64,000 bases of DNA, from assembly GCF_018256155.1 (NCBI RefSeq), contig NZ_JAERLY010000003.1, forward strand, positions 62,001 through 126,000, written 5' to 3'. Positions 53,474 to 63,311 of this stretch are shown here, in pieces (position 1 is the stretch's first letter; each line of letters begins with the position of its first letter). The position numbers were made by a program, and so were the translations under genes. The stretch comes from Gluconobacter sp. Dm-62. GTDB lineage: Bacteria > Pseudomonadota > Alphaproteobacteria > Acetobacterales > Acetobacteraceae. Below the pieces are notes generated by a model. It searched no databases. It saw only the letters and a list, made by a program, of their open reading frames with translations, and was not told the DNA's origin.

Positions 53474-54010
53474 TTAGCGGGGAGCAATCACCATCAGCAT
53501 CTGGCGGTTTTCAAGGCGGGGCATCTGCTCCACCTTCGCCTTTTCTTCGACTTCCTGTCGGATACGCTCAAGCATCTTGATACCGAGCTCCTGATGGGCC
53601 ATTTCGCGGCCCTTGAAGCGCAGGGAAATCTTGACCTTGTCGCCTTCGTCAAGAAAGCTGTGAATGGCCTTGAGCTTGGTCTGGAAGTCATGCTCGCCCG
53701 TACCGGGACGAACCTTCACTTCCTTGATCTCAATGACCTTCTGCTTCTTGCGGGCTTCGTTCTTCTTCTTCTGCTGCTCATACTTGAACTTGCCGTAGTC
53801 GAGAATCTTCACGACAGGAGGAACAGCGGTCGGGCTGATTTCCAGAAGGTCGAGACCTACCGAAAAAGCGCGCATCAGGGCATCCCGGGTCGTCATGACG
53901 CCCTGCATTTCGCCTTCTTCGTCAATCAGACGAACCTGCGGAACACGGATTTCCTCGTTGACGCGCGGTCCTTCACGGGTTGGCGCGGCCTGCATCGGCG
54001 GTCTAGCTAT
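53474..54010 (-). CDS. infC: translation initiation factor IF-3, probable ATA start
   Basis: Controls start-codon selection and 30S recycling. The product has the IF-3 N-domain ([21 protein letters not shown]), linker helix ([15 protein letters not shown]) and C-domain ([19 protein letters not shown]). The first in-frame ATG (53995) has no ribosome site. Five codons upstream is ATA (54008-54010), six bases after a clean AGGAG, and the added residues ARPP belong to the family N-terminus; a stop is four codons further up. ATA is therefore the likely initiator, as rare start codons are used for IF-3 autoregulation elsewhere. rpmI and rplT are not next to it. Confidence 0.9.
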   Translation of the reverse strand: MARPPMQAAPTREGPRVNEEIRVPQVRLIDEEGEMQGVMTTRDALMRAFSVGLDLLEISPTAVPPVVKILDYGKFKYEQQKKKNEARKKQKVIEIKEVKVRPGTGEHDFQTKLKAIHSFLDEGDKVKISLRFKGREMAHQELGIKMLERIRQEVEEKAKVEQMPRLENRQMLMVIAPR

Positions 54011-54148
54011 GGTCAGCTCCTGTCATCAGTTTCGTTCGGGTCCGGCACTCTGTATCCGCCTTCATGAAGAAAGGCGGGATACGGCCATTTCCGATCCCGG
54101 TCCTTCTGCACATAGTCCTGCCTTACGCCCGGTGCAAGGGGATTACGT

Positions 54149-56086
54149 TCAATCCTTTGCAGCACGTGCGATGTCAGGGGCCTGAGCTTCCTTCGTGAGA
54201 GCCGAAACGGCCTCGTCGAGGGACAGGATCTCCTGTGCTGCGCCGCCCAGACGCCGCATGGCAACCTTGCGCTCCTCGGCTTCACGACGACCCAGCACAA
54301 GGATGACCGGAACGCGTGCCAGGCTGTGTTCGCGGATCTTGGCGTTAATCTTGTCGCTGCGGATGTCGGTCTCGACCTGGAGTCCCGCGGCCTTGAGTGT
54401 CGCGGCCACTTCGTTGGCGTAATCGCCGGCATCGGAGACGATGGACGCCACGACAACCTGCGTCGGCGCCAGCCAGAGCGGGAACTTGCCGGCATACTGC
54501 TCGATCAGGATGCCGATGAAGCGCTCGAAACTGCCAAGAATCGCGCGGTGCAGCATGACCGGGCGATGACGGTTGCTGTCCTCACCGATATAGGACGCAT
54601 CCAGACGTTCCGGCAGAACGTAATCCACCTGAAGCGTGCCGCACTGCCAGTCACGGCCGATGGCATCGGTCAGCACGAATTCGAGCTTCGGACCGTAGAA
54701 CGCGCCTTCGCCCGGATTGTACTCGTATTCGACGCCCGCGATCTCGCAGGCCTTCTTGAGCGAACCTTCCGCCCGGTCCCAGACCTCATCCGAGCCCGCA
54801 CGCGTTTCCGGACGGTCGGAGAACTTCACGCGGAAACTCTCAAATCCGAGATCCGTGTAAACTTCGGCCAGCATCTTTACGAACTTCGCGGTTTCGTCTG
54901 CGATCTGCTCGTCCGTGCAGAAGATATGGGCGTCGTCCTGCGTGAAGCCGCGGACGCGCATGATGCCGTGCAGGGCACCAGACGGCTCGTAACGGTGACA
55001 CGCGCCGAACTCAGCCATCCGCAGCGGCAGCTCACGATAGGAGCGCAGGCCATGACGGAAGATCTGCACATGGCACGGGCAGTTCATCGGCTTGAGTGCG
55101 AGGGTCTTGTCCTCGTCCTCGACGGTCGCGATGAACATGTTCTCGCGATACTTGTCCCAGTGGCCAGAAGCTTCCCACAGAGCGCGGTCCACGAGCTGCG
55201 GGGTGCGGACTTCCTCGTAGTTGTTCCGCTCCTGCGCGCGACGCATGTAGTCCTGCAGGACTGTGTAGAGGCGCCAGCCCTTGCGGTGCCAGAAGATCTG
55301 GCCGACGGCTTCTTCCTGAATGTGGAAGAGGTCCATTTCGCGCCCGATGCGACGATGATCGCGCTTTTCGGCTTCCTCAAGGCGCAGGAGATGGGCGTCC
55401 AGCTCCTTCTTGTCGCGCCATGCGGTGCCGTAAATGCGGGTGAGCATGGGGTTGCGGTGATCGCCACGCCAGTAGGCCCCGGCCACGCGCATCAGCTTGA
55501 ACGCCGTGCCGACATCGCCGGTGGTGCGCAGATGCGGGCCACGACACAGGTCGAGCCACTCGCCCTGACGATAGATCGAGATCTGCTCGGTTTCCGGCAG
55601 GTCCTGAATGAGCTGTGCCTTGAAGTCCTCGCCCTTCTCCTCAAAGAAGCGGATGGCCTCGTCCCGGTCCCAGACCTCGCGGACGAACGGCGTGTTGGCC
55701 GCCACGATCTCGCGCATCTTCTCTTCGATGGCTGGGAAGTCTTCAGGCGTGAATGGCTTCTCGCGGGAGAAATCGTAGTAGAACCCGTCCTTGATGCTCG
55801 GCCCGATCGTGACCTGCGTTTCAGGCCACAGGGACTGCACGGCTTCGGCCAGAACATGCGCCGCGTCATGGCGGATCATTTCCAGCGCGTCCTCATCCTT
55901 GCGGGTGACGAACTTTACGGACGCGTCACTGCTGATTTCGGTGCTAATATCGACGGGGTTGCCGTCCACTTCCATCGCCATGGCGGCCTTGGCGAGACCT
56001 GGCCCGATGGAGGCCGCGATCGTCGTGCCCGTCACCGTCCCGTCGAATGTGCGGACGCTTCCGTCGGGGAGTGTGATGGCGGGCAT
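54149..56086 (-). CDS. thrS: threonyl-tRNA synthetase
   Basis: Charges tRNA-Thr. The 645-residue product has an N-terminal TGS domain (1-60), the zinc editing domain with HxxxH (His73 and His77 in [12 protein letters not shown]), and class II catalytic motifs, including [25 protein letters not shown]. The anticodon-binding C-terminal domain ([17 protein letters not shown]) is complete. It lies 138 bases before infC on the same strand; a hairpin (54051-54082) lies between. Confidence 0.97.
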   Translation of the reverse strand: MPAITLPDGSVRTFDGTVTGTTIAASIGPGLAKAAMAMEVDGNPVDISTEISSDASVKFVTRKDEDALEMIRHDAAHVLAEAVQSLWPETQVTIGPSIKDGFYYDFSREKPFTPEDFPAIEEKMREIVAANTPFVREVWDRDEAIRFFEEKGEDFKAQLIQDLPETEQISIYRQGEWLDLCRGPHLRTTGDVGTAFKLMRVAGAYWRGDHRNPMLTRIYGTAWRDKKELDAHLLRLEEAEKRDHRRIGREMDLFHIQEEAVGQIFWHRKGWRLYTVLQDYMRRAQERNNYEEVRTPQLVDRALWEASGHWDKYRENMFIATVEDEDKTLALKPMNCPCHVQIFRHGLRSYRELPLRMAEFGACHRYEPSGALHGIMRVRGFTQDDAHIFCTDEQIADETAKFVKMLAEVYTDLGFESFRVKFSDRPETRAGSDEVWDRAEGSLKKACEIAGVEYEYNPGEGAFYGPKLEFVLTDAIGRDWQCGTLQVDYVLPERLDASYIGEDSNRHRPVMLHRAILGSFERFIGILIEQYAGKFPLWLAPTQVVVASIVSDAGDYANEVAATLKAAGLQVETDIRSDKINAKIREHSLARVPVILVLGRREAEERKVAMRRLGGAAQEILSLDEAVSALTKEAQAPDIARAAKD

Positions 56087-56199
56087 GGAGATCGCTCCTG
56101 TGCGAGTGGGAACGGCAGATCGCTCTGCCGAAAAATGAACCGGTAAATGGCCTTAATCCCCGTCAGGCCGCAACCCCCAGACGGGCAGACGGACTGTTT

Positions 56200-57255
56200 T
56201 CAGGTCGCTTTGTCCATCCGAAGCACAAGAGGAGGGGCGTCCTGAGCAGCGGGCGCCCGCCCTTCGTCCCATCCGAGCGTGACATAATGGATGAGGGGCC
56301 AGATCCCGTAATAGGGGTCCTGCGTCACGTCCGGGTTGCTCCGGGCATAATACAGTGGATCGAAAAGCCGATATTCGTGCTGCTGCCCGTCATCGCGTGC
56401 CCGATGCGCCACAAAGCCGGACGGGATGCTGAGGGGAGGGTGCGGAACGCTTTCGCCGGTGCCCAGCAGGATGTCCGGATCGACGCCCAGATCCCGGAAG
56501 CGCTGCGCGATCATGGGCGCATACAGATCCGGCGTCAGGCTGTAGCTGGCGAGGAAGTCCTGATAGCTGGCGTTGAAATAATAATGCAGATGTGTGCCGT
56601 CTTTGGGGTGTTCCGGTTGTGCGCCGGTGTCCGTGGCGGCCAGTTTCTGGTGGGCGAAACGACGGATGTCTTCGTAGTCCGGCCGGTTGTGCAGATGCAG
56701 ATACACGAAAGGCGTGCGGACATAACGGTTGGGGTAAATGCTCTGCGGATTGTGAAATCCGCGGTCCAGACTGACGATCGTCTGTGCCTTGAACAGACCG
56801 CGCCGGACGATCTGGGGTCGGTAATAATCCGGCGCTTCCGGTACGTTCAGCAGCAGGCGTTCGGTGATGAAAGTCGCATTTTCCTGCATCAGATAGTCGA
56901 ACTGCCGCCGGATGACCTCAGGGTCGAGCGAAAGCTGGTCCAGAAAAACCGTCAGGAACTCGTCACAATCCAGCGGGACGGCAAAATCGCAGGCATTTTC
57001 CGCATCCCACTGGCGGATAATGCCCGCGATGACGTCGCCCTTGTGCAGGAAATCATTGTGCGACGCATGATTGCGGACGATCCGCACGCCTTTTTTTTCA
57101 TACCGGGTCTGGATGTCCAGAACGGCGGGATCGGTCGAGCCGTTGTCGATCACCGTCAGGTTTGAGAAGCCGAAAATCGCCGCGTGCCACAGAACCCACG
57201 GCTCCAGCAGGGTCGCCTCGTTCTTCTGCATCATGACGCAACGGATTTGGGTCAT
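56200..57255 (-). CDS. family 2/92-like glycosyltransferase
   Basis: A 351-residue cytoplasmic glycosyltransferase with the alpha/beta GT-A core: MMQKNEATLLEPWVLWHAAIFGF, VIDNGSTDPAV, and the acidic metal site DFAVPLDCDEFLTVF. The substrate is unknown. The C-terminal part is different from common GT2 proteins and contains YLHLHNRPDYEDIRRF with many His residues. It overlaps the GT9-like gene by four bases (ATGA), so the two form an operon. Confidence 0.82.
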   Translation of the reverse strand: MTQIRCVMMQKNEATLLEPWVLWHAAIFGFSNLTVIDNGSTDPAVLDIQTRYEKKGVRIVRNHASHNDFLHKGDVIAGIIRQWDAENACDFAVPLDCDEFLTVFLDQLSLDPEVIRRQFDYLMQENATFITERLLLNVPEAPDYYRPQIVRRGLFKAQTIVSLDRGFHNPQSIYPNRYVRTPFVYLHLHNRPDYEDIRRFAHQKLAATDTGAQPEHPKDGTHLHYYFNASYQDFLASYSLTPDLYAPMIAQRFRDLGVDPDILLGTGESVPHPPLSIPSGFVAHRARDDGQQHEYRLFDPLYYARSNPDVTQDPYYGIWPLIHYVTLGWDEGRAPAAQDAPPLVLRMDKAT

Positions 57256-58172
57256 CGGGTAAGCATGGCCTCGATGCAGGTCTCGACCCGGGACGCGGGC
57301 AGCATCGCCAGATCGGGCACCACGATCAGATCCGTTCGTCCGGCCGTGGGCGTGAGGGGGGCTGTCAGGCGCGGATCGCTGTCCGGGCCGAAAAGTGTGA
57401 GGCAGGGTGTGTCCATTGCGGCGGCGAGATGCATCGGGCCGGTGTCGTTGCCTATCACAAGTGTTGCGCGGTCGAGGACGCCTGCCAGTTCCACCATGGT
57501 GGTCTGGCCCGTTAAATCGAGGGCCGTTGGGCAGGCGTGCAGGATGTTCTGGGCCAGAGGCGCTTCGGCCTGCGTTCCCACGATGACCGGGCGGATGCCT
57601 TTGGCCACGAGGGCCTTGGCGATCTCGGCAAAGCGCGACGAAGGCCAGCGTTTCTGCGGGCGGTGGAACGCCGCACCCGGCACCAGAACGGCATAGGGCG
57701 TCGCAATTTCAGGCCCGTGCCCTTCAAGCCAGTGCGGAACGCTGCGGGGCAGGGGCGTGACCCCGGCGTCATGAAGCTGATCGTCCAGCCGGGCCAGCGT
57801 GTGCATGGCGTTGCGCGAGGGATTGCCGTGTGGATGGCAGCAGCCGTCGGAAATGCCGGACCAGTTCGCGGGCTGTCCGGCGAGACGGAAATAGGTTTTC
57901 GAACGCCCCGAGGTCTGAAGATCGAAAACCCGGTCATAGCCGCGCAGTTTTCGCGACAGGCGCCACAGCCCCGGCAGATTGCCCATCGAGGGGCGATCAT
58001 CCGTCAGGATTTCGTCGAACCACGGCGCAGCGCGCGCCAGATCCACGAAGGGTGCGGTTGTCAGAAGGGTCAGTGTGGTGTGTGGAAACGCGGCCCGGAT
58101 AGACGCGAAAGCTCCGAATGCCTGAACGAAATCGCCCAGGGCGCCGAGCTTTATGACAAGAATGCGACTCAT
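57252..58172 (-). CDS. ADP-heptose:LPS heptosyltransferase-like (GT9)
   Basis: A 306-residue GT-B protein starting MSRILVIKLGALGDFVQAFGAF, the classical N-terminal motif of LPS heptosyltransferases, with YAVLVPGAAFHRPQKRWPS and VIGNDTGPMHLAAAMDTPCLTLFGP at the donor side. Likely acts in lipopolysaccharide core assembly, but the sugar is not certain because no heptose genes are visible here. It overlaps the GT2/92-like gene. Confidence 0.88.
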   Translation of the reverse strand: MSRILVIKLGALGDFVQAFGAFASIRAAFPHTTLTLLTTAPFVDLARAAPWFDEILTDDRPSMGNLPGLWRLSRKLRGYDRVFDLQTSGRSKTYFRLAGQPANWSGISDGCCHPHGNPSRNAMHTLARLDDQLHDAGVTPLPRSVPHWLEGHGPEIATPYAVLVPGAAFHRPQKRWPSSRFAEIAKALVAKGIRPVIVGTQAEAPLAQNILHACPTALDLTGQTTMVELAGVLDRATLVIGNDTGPMHLAAAMDTPCLTLFGPDSDPRLTAPLTPTAGRTDLIVVPDLAMLPASRVETCIEAMLTR

Positions 58173-58250
58173 GAGCCGACTTTAGCAGGGTGTTGCGGAA
58201 CGCCAACCGTTCCCGGTCGCCGTTCCGCAAAGAAAATCCGCCCTGACAGA

Positions 58251-58883
58251 TCAGGCTGTGGTGTTCACGCCCTGCGGTGCCGCAGCCGGCTCGCCCTTGG
58301 CGACCACGACCATGGCTGGCTTCAGCAGGCGGCCCTTGAGCAGCCATGCCGGCGTCCAGGACTGCATGACATGGCCCGACGGGTGCTGGTCGGACGGCTG
58401 TTCCGCCATGGCCTGATGCAGATTGGCGTCGAACGGCTTGCCGGTCGGGTCTTCGCAGGTGATGCCGTGGCGCTCGAGAATGTTGATGAAGGACCGCTCG
58501 GTGCCTTCGATTCCTTCACGCAGCTTGGTGATGAGGACGTCCTCGCCTTCCGTCTTGGCAGGCAGGGAGGCCAGACCGCGCTGGAGGTTCTCGGCCGCCT
58601 CGACCACGTCGCGGGCGAATTTCTGGATGGCGTACTGGCGCGCATCCTCAATGTCGCGCTTGGCGCGGGTGCGGATGTTCTGGCTTTCGGCTTCGGAACG
58701 GACCCAGCGATCCTTCAGTTCGGCAACCTGTGCTTCAAGAGCCTCGATCCGGGCTTCTGGCGTGGTCTCTTCCAGCGTTTCACCGCCGGTTTCGTTCATG
58801 CCCGGCGTTTCGTGGCCAGAGGTCTCGACGCCCTGTTCAGGCACGTCATGGGCCGTTTCCGGCGAGGCGTTGTGGTCTGTCAT
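58251..58883 (-). CDS. grpE: nucleotide exchange factor GrpE
   Basis: Releases ADP from DnaK. The 210-residue product has an acidic N-terminus (residues 1-50), a long coiled coil (IEALEAQVAELKDRWVRSEAESQN), and the C-terminal beta domain with PFDANLHQAM and VMQSWTPAWLLKGRLLKPAMVVVAKG. ATG 58883 is preceded by AGAAGGTCGTGAC. A longer reading to 59024 is rejected. A possible RpoH promoter is CTTGTCT and GTTATCT, 14 bases apart, on the minus strand near 58940-58970. Confidence 0.94.
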   Translation of the reverse strand: MTDHNASPETAHDVPEQGVETSGHETPGMNETGGETLEETTPEARIEALEAQVAELKDRWVRSEAESQNIRTRAKRDIEDARQYAIQKFARDVVEAAENLQRGLASLPAKTEGEDVLITKLREGIEGTERSFINILERHGITCEDPTGKPFDANLHQAMAEQPSDQHPSGHVMQSWTPAWLLKGRLLKPAMVVVAKGEPAAAPQGVNTTA

Positions 58884-59078
58884 GTCACGACCTTCTTTGG
58901 TGGGACGGGCCATCATGCGGCCCCGTTCATCTTCAGGAGATAACGCTGATTGTCTCAAAGACAAGGGTTGCGCTGTCGCATAGCGACGCATCATGTCACT
59001 GAAAAGCCTATTTTCCGCCATCATGGATCATGGGTTATAGGTAAAAAGCCGCAACAGTTCTCAGCAGACGGACCCCTC

Positions 59079-59849
59079 ATGGAGACGCCCCGAACCCCCT
59101 ACGCGCCGCCCGCGCCTGCCTCGCAGACGCCGCCCGGAGCTTCCGCCGCGCCGATCATCGCGCTGGTGGACGATGACCGGAACATTCTTGCGTCCGTCCA
59201 GATGACGCTCGAAGCCGAAGGATTTACCGTCCACACCTATACCGATGGCGAAAGCGCGCTGCAGGGCATCACCTCGCGGCCTGTCAGCCTTGCGGTGCTG
59301 GATGTGAAGATGCCGCGCATGGACGGCATGGAACTGCTTCAGCGCCTGCGCTCGCGCTCCAACCTGCCGGTCATTTTCCTGACGTCCAAGGACGAAGAGC
59401 TGGACCAGCTCATGGGCCTGCGTCTGGGCGCGGATGACTACATCACCAAGCCGTTCTCCCAGCGTCTGCTGATCGAGCGCATCCGTGCCCTGCTGCGCCG
59501 TCAGGATGCCAGCCGGGCCGAGGCCACGGGCGTTGCGGCTGTTGGCTCCGCCATCGTGCGCGGCCAGCTTTCGCTGGACGAGACGCGTCACCAGTGCCTG
59601 TGGGGCGGACAGGACATCGCGCTGACGGTCACGGAGTTCCTGCTGGTCAAGGCACTCGCTTTGCGTCCGGGCATGGTGAAGTCGCGCGATCAGCTCATCG
59701 ATGCGGCTTATGGCGACAATATCTATGTCGACGACCGCACGATCGACAGCCATATCAAGCGCGTCCGCAAGAAGTTCCGGCAGGTGGACGACGAGTTCAA
59801 CCAGATCGAGACGTTGTACGGCATCGGCTACCGTTACCGGGACGAGTAA
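59079..59849 (+). CDS. chvI: response regulator ChvI-like
   Basis: A 256-residue OmpR-type regulator with a proline-rich start (1-25), a receiver domain with Asp75 in [17 protein letters not shown] and Lys in YITKPFS, and a C-terminal winged helix ([47 protein letters not shown]). This is the alphaproteobacterial ChvI regulator of envelope and acid stress. It is followed by the kinase after six bases. Confidence 0.9.
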   Translation: METPRTPYAPPAPASQTPPGASAAPIIALVDDDRNILASVQMTLEAEGFTVHTYTDGESALQGITSRPVSLAVLDVKMPRMDGMELLQRLRSRSNLPVIFLTSKDEELDQLMGLRLGADDYITKPFSQRLLIERIRALLRRQDASRAEATGVAAVGSAIVRGQLSLDETRHQCLWGGQDIALTVTEFLLVKALALRPGMVKSRDQLIDAAYGDNIYVDDRTIDSHIKRVRKKFRQVDDEFNQIETLYGIGYRYRDE

Positions 59850-59855
59850 GCACGC

Positions 59856-61694
59856 GTGGACGAGGACTTCGCTTCCTTCCCGACAGGTCAGGCGCTCGAC
59901 GCCGACCGGCTCGAACAGGGCCGGGACCGCCAGCGTGCCGAATCGGCTCGCGCGGGGCTGGGCGAGTCCCTGAGGAACGTCGGGGCAAAAATCCTGAAGC
60001 GTCTGCGGCCCCGTCAGGCATCGGAGATGTCTCTGTCGCGCAGGCGCCTGGCCTCGCCGCTTCTGGTGCGGATCCTGCTGCTCAATGCCTTGCCGCTCGC
60101 CCTTCTGGCGGTCACGCTGCTGTTTCTGGACCAGTTCCAGAACGGCCTGCTGGAAACCGACGTCAACGCCCTGCGCGAGCAGGCCCATATCTACGCCGGA
60201 GCCCTCGGCCAGTCCGCCGTCCGGGTGAGTGCCCATGCCTCCGGCCATCCTGCTCCCGGCGGCAATCTGGAGCTGGATGTCGCGCAGGCCCGCCCGCTGC
60301 TGGCCCGCCTGACCGAGCCGAGTCCCAACGCCCATGCCCTGCTGTTCGACCCCGACGGAAAGCTCGTCGTGGACAGTCGCACAGCCTCGCACGGTAAGCA
60401 GGATCATGCTGGCCCCGATCCGGTGGATGGTGGCTCGTGGCAGCCGCCCCGGAACAATTTCCTTGAAAGCTTCTATGACTGGCTGTTGTCGCTCCTGCCG
60501 CTGACCTCCAGCGAGGAAGTGACACTCGATACCAACGACACCGCCATGGACGGCCCGCATGATGCCCAGCCGTTCCATTCCCAGGCGGAGCTGCCGCCTT
60601 TCATCCGCCGCACCAAAGACCATCAGCTTGTCGTGACGGTCGTGGAGCCGGTTGTGCGCGACGGCGTAACGGTTGGCGAGATCCAGCTCACCCGTCACGC
60701 GCCGGAAGTGGACCGCACGCTCTTTGCCGTCCGGTCCTCGATCCTGTCGCTGGTTCTGGCGGCCCTCGTCGTGACGGTCCTGCTGTCCTGGTATCTGTCG
60801 CTGACGATTGCCCGTCCGCTGCTGACGCTGGCGCGCGCGTCCAACGACATGCGCGAGACGGATGGCCGCAAGGATCTTGTGCCCGAGCGGCTGCTGGCGC
60901 GGCGTGACGAAATCGGCGTGCTGGCCCGCTCGCTTCGCGGCAGTGCGCTGGCGCTCTGGGCGCGGATGGATGACATCGAACGCTTCGCCGCCGATGTCAG
61001 CCACGAGATCAAGAACCCGCTCTCCTCCATCCGCTCCGCAATCGAGACGCTCCCGCGCATCCAGATTGCTGAACGGCGCGAGAGACTGCTCGGCATCATC
61101 AACAGCGATGTCAAACGGCTGGACCGCCTCATTACCGACATTTCCGACGCCAGCCGGATCGACGCGGAGCTTTCCCGCGTGCGCCCCGAACCTGTCTCGG
61201 TTGTGGCACTACTCTCCATTCTCGCGGAAATGCACCAGACGACGCGCCGCGAAAACGATCCCGTGCTCCGGCTGGATGTCCGCGATCAGGACCCACCGCT
61301 GAAGGCGTTGGCCGTGGAAGACCGTCTGGTTCAAGTCCTGCGCAATCTGATCGGCAATGCAGTGTCGTTCTCGCCGCCGAAGGGCATCATCGCCCTGCAT
61401 GCCAGCGCGCGTGACATTGCCGGGAGCGGCCCCGGAACGGGGAGCGTGGTGGAAATCACCATTACCGATCAGGGTCCCGGCATTCCGCCCGGAAAACTCG
61501 ACAGCATTTTTGACCGCTTCTATTCAGAACGACCCCAGACCGAGAACTTCGGCCAGCATTCCGGCCTCGGCCTCGCGATCAGCCGGCAGATCATTCACGC
61601 CCTGCGCGGCAATCTGTTCGCCGAGAATCGGATGGATGCGTCCGGTGCGATCCGGGGTGCCTGTTTCGTGGTGCGTCTCCCCCGCGCGTCCTGA
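59856..61694 (+). CDS. chvG: sensor histidine kinase ChvG-like
   Basis: A 612-residue kinase paired with ChvI. Membrane segments at about 70-91 and 292-315 enclose a large periplasmic domain (about 200 residues). Then HAMP, HisKA with His383 in AADVSHEIKNPLSS, and a HATPase domain (VLRNLIGNAVSFSPP, DQGPGIPPG, GLGLAISRQI). The first 60 residues are polar and soluble. The start is GTG 59856. Known ChvG proteins respond to acidity or envelope signals. Confidence 0.9.
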   Translation: MDEDFASFPTGQALDADRLEQGRDRQRAESARAGLGESLRNVGAKILKRLRPRQASEMSLSRRRLASPLLVRILLLNALPLALLAVTLLFLDQFQNGLLETDVNALREQAHIYAGALGQSAVRVSAHASGHPAPGGNLELDVAQARPLLARLTEPSPNAHALLFDPDGKLVVDSRTASHGKQDHAGPDPVDGGSWQPPRNNFLESFYDWLLSLLPLTSSEEVTLDTNDTAMDGPHDAQPFHSQAELPPFIRRTKDHQLVVTVVEPVVRDGVTVGEIQLTRHAPEVDRTLFAVRSSILSLVLAALVVTVLLSWYLSLTIARPLLTLARASNDMRETDGRKDLVPERLLARRDEIGVLARSLRGSALALWARMDDIERFAADVSHEIKNPLSSIRSAIETLPRIQIAERRERLLGIINSDVKRLDRLITDISDASRIDAELSRVRPEPVSVVALLSILAEMHQTTRRENDPVLRLDVRDQDPPLKALAVEDRLVQVLRNLIGNAVSFSPPKGIIALHASARDIAGSGPGTGSVVEITITDQGPGIPPGKLDSIFDRFYSERPQTENFGQHSGLGLAISRQIIHALRGNLFAENRMDASGAIRGACFVVRLPRAS

Positions 61695-61828
61695 CGCGGG
61701 CATCCGGACCGGTGTCAGAATGGTTATGGACGGCCCCGTTGACAGCCCGTCGATCACGCCTGGCACAAGTGTCGCTGCGAAGGGTAATGCGAGGATCAGA
61801 ACCGGAAAGACATGCCGGGACATGGCCT

Positions 61829-62188
61829 TTACTGTCCCGTGGAAAGGGCGAGGATCACATGTCCACTCTGATGTGCGCCCTTCTGTTCACTGCGCAGTTC
61901 AAAGAGGTTGTCCCGGGCGTTGGTGAACGCATCCTGTTCGCACTCGCTCACGTCGTTTCCCATCTGCCAGCCTTCTCTGGAGAGCTGCTGGCAGAGGGTG
62001 TGTGATGCCAGGGCGACCCGCTGTGTGGCGGTGTGCCAGTCCTGAGTGGAATTGAGATCCAGGGCAGAAAGGTCAATTTTTGTGCTGGCGGTGCCGGTCC
62101 CGGCAGACTGGGCCTGAGCGGCCTGGAACGGAAGAGCGATGCTGGTAACGGAAAATGCGCAGAGCAGAAGGGCAGAAAAACGGATCAT
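61829..62188 (-). CDS. UrcA-like secreted protein
   Basis: A 119-residue product with a signal peptide (MIRFSALLLCAFSVTSIA, cleavage near AQAQS) and a short body resembling UrcA-type proteins (KIDLSALDLNSTQDWHTATQRVALASHTLCQQL). UrcA proteins are small periplasmic proteins of unknown role. Two cysteines, in SHTLCQQL and SECEQDAF, may form a disulfide. ATG 62188 has no strong ribosome site; an upstream start at 62242 is less likely. Confidence 0.7.
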   Translation of the reverse strand: MIRFSALLLCAFSVTSIALPFQAAQAQSAGTGTASTKIDLSALDLNSTQDWHTATQRVALASHTLCQQLSREGWQMGNDVSECEQDAFTNARDNLFELRSEQKGAHQSGHVILALSTGQ

Positions 62189-62357
62189 GGCACGAAGCTC
62201 CTGAAGAAAAATCCGACGCTCCTGGCGTCTGGAAATCTTCAATGCATCAAGCGTGCCAGTTTTGATTTTCTGCGTAAAAAATCTGCTCCTGACGGTCTGT
62301 TAAAGCAGTTTTTCTGGGAAAATGGTATTTCAGGCCACAAATTGGCGTCTGATGCCG

Positions 62358-62708
62358 TTATTCATGTGGTGTGGCGGTCAGACTCAGTGCAATGCGTTGT
62401 TCGGGAAGAGGGAAGCGCTGTACGATCCGCAGGGTCAGTGCAGGTTTTGCCGCGGCGAGAGCTTCATTCAAGGCTGCCTGGCACTGGCTGAAGGTCTGTC
62501 CTTCGCGGATCATGGCGGCAACGTGCCGGGTGTGGCCAAGAGTCAGGCCATGGTCGGCAAGGGCCAGCGAAATGGCCGAAAGGGCCGCCTGACATTCATC
62601 TGCCAGCCGACCGGGGCGTTCCCCTTCGGGGCTGAACCCGCTGAAATCAGTGCAGGTGACCTCGTCTCCATGTACGGTGACGGTTTGGTGAAGGGAGGAT
62701 GCGCCCAT
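62358..62708 (-). CDS. RidA-family-like protein
   Basis: A 116-residue protein with a RidA/YjgF-like pattern: VTCTDFSGFSPEGERP at the start, ECQAALSAISLALADHGLTLGHT in the middle and PALTLRIVQRFPLPEQRIALSL at the end. RidA proteins deaminate reactive enamine intermediates. The conserved catalytic arginine is expected in the C-terminal part; RIVQRF is a candidate. The family call is a plausible reading and not certain. Confidence 0.55.
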   Translation of the reverse strand: MGASSLHQTVTVHGDEVTCTDFSGFSPEGERPGRLADECQAALSAISLALADHGLTLGHTRHVAAMIREGQTFSQCQAALNEALAAAKPALTLRIVQRFPLPEQRIALSLTATPHE

Positions 62709-62800
62709 AGCGGTTCGTAGTCCTGATCCATGTCAGAGGTCCGTCATGCCCCTGTCCGACCCAAGGTCTTAGTCCGCTCCCGTGGAGGTCGCAATCCATC

Positions 62801-63262
62801 ATGTCCGTCCTGTCATGCCCGTCTGAAGGCTCGGTCCATGCCTGCTGTGTGGCGTGGAAGGGGAAGGGGGTTCTGATTTCGGGGCCCCCGGGTTCCGGGA
62901 AATCCGAGCTTGCCCTGAGGCTGATGGATGCGGGTTTTGATCTTGTGGCAGATGACCGGGTTCTGCTGGATGGGACAGTCGCGTCCGCCCCTGACCGCAT
63001 TGCGGGACTGATTGAAATCCGGGGGGTAGGAATTCTTCGGACACCTTTTGTCATAAAGGCCACGGTCCGCCTGAGGGTCTGTTTGGGCGAGGGGCAACCC
63101 CGTCTGCCGGAACCCTGCCGAGACCCCTGGACGGGGGCAGTCATGTTGCATCTGGAGCCCGGTTTTCCGGGAACGGTGGCACGGATCAGGGCGGCCCTCA
63201 AAGCCTGCTGCGGCCCCTATGAATGGATCGCCGGAGCAGGGGGCGATGTTGCAAAAACGTGA
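62801..63262 (+). CDS. hprK: HPr kinase/phosphorylase, short alphaproteobacterial form
   Basis: A 153-residue protein consisting of the C-terminal kinase domain only: Walker A in ISGPPGSGKSELALRLMDAG and the family segment DLVADDRVLLDG. The N-terminal domain of Bacillus HprK is missing, as usual in alphaproteobacteria. It phosphorylates HPr on serine, linking nitrogen or carbon PTS to regulators. GGAGG (62784-62788) is 12 bases from the ATG, slightly long. rapZ follows by 49 bases. Confidence 0.88.
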   Translation: MSVLSCPSEGSVHACCVAWKGKGVLISGPPGSGKSELALRLMDAGFDLVADDRVLLDGTVASAPDRIAGLIEIRGVGILRTPFVIKATVRLRVCLGEGQPRLPEPCRDPWTGAVMLHLEPGFPGTVARIRAALKACCGPYEWIAGAGGDVAKT

Positions 63263-63311
63263 AGGTGCGAAATAGTTCCGCACAAAAAGAAAAACGGCTA
63301 GAGTGTGGCAT

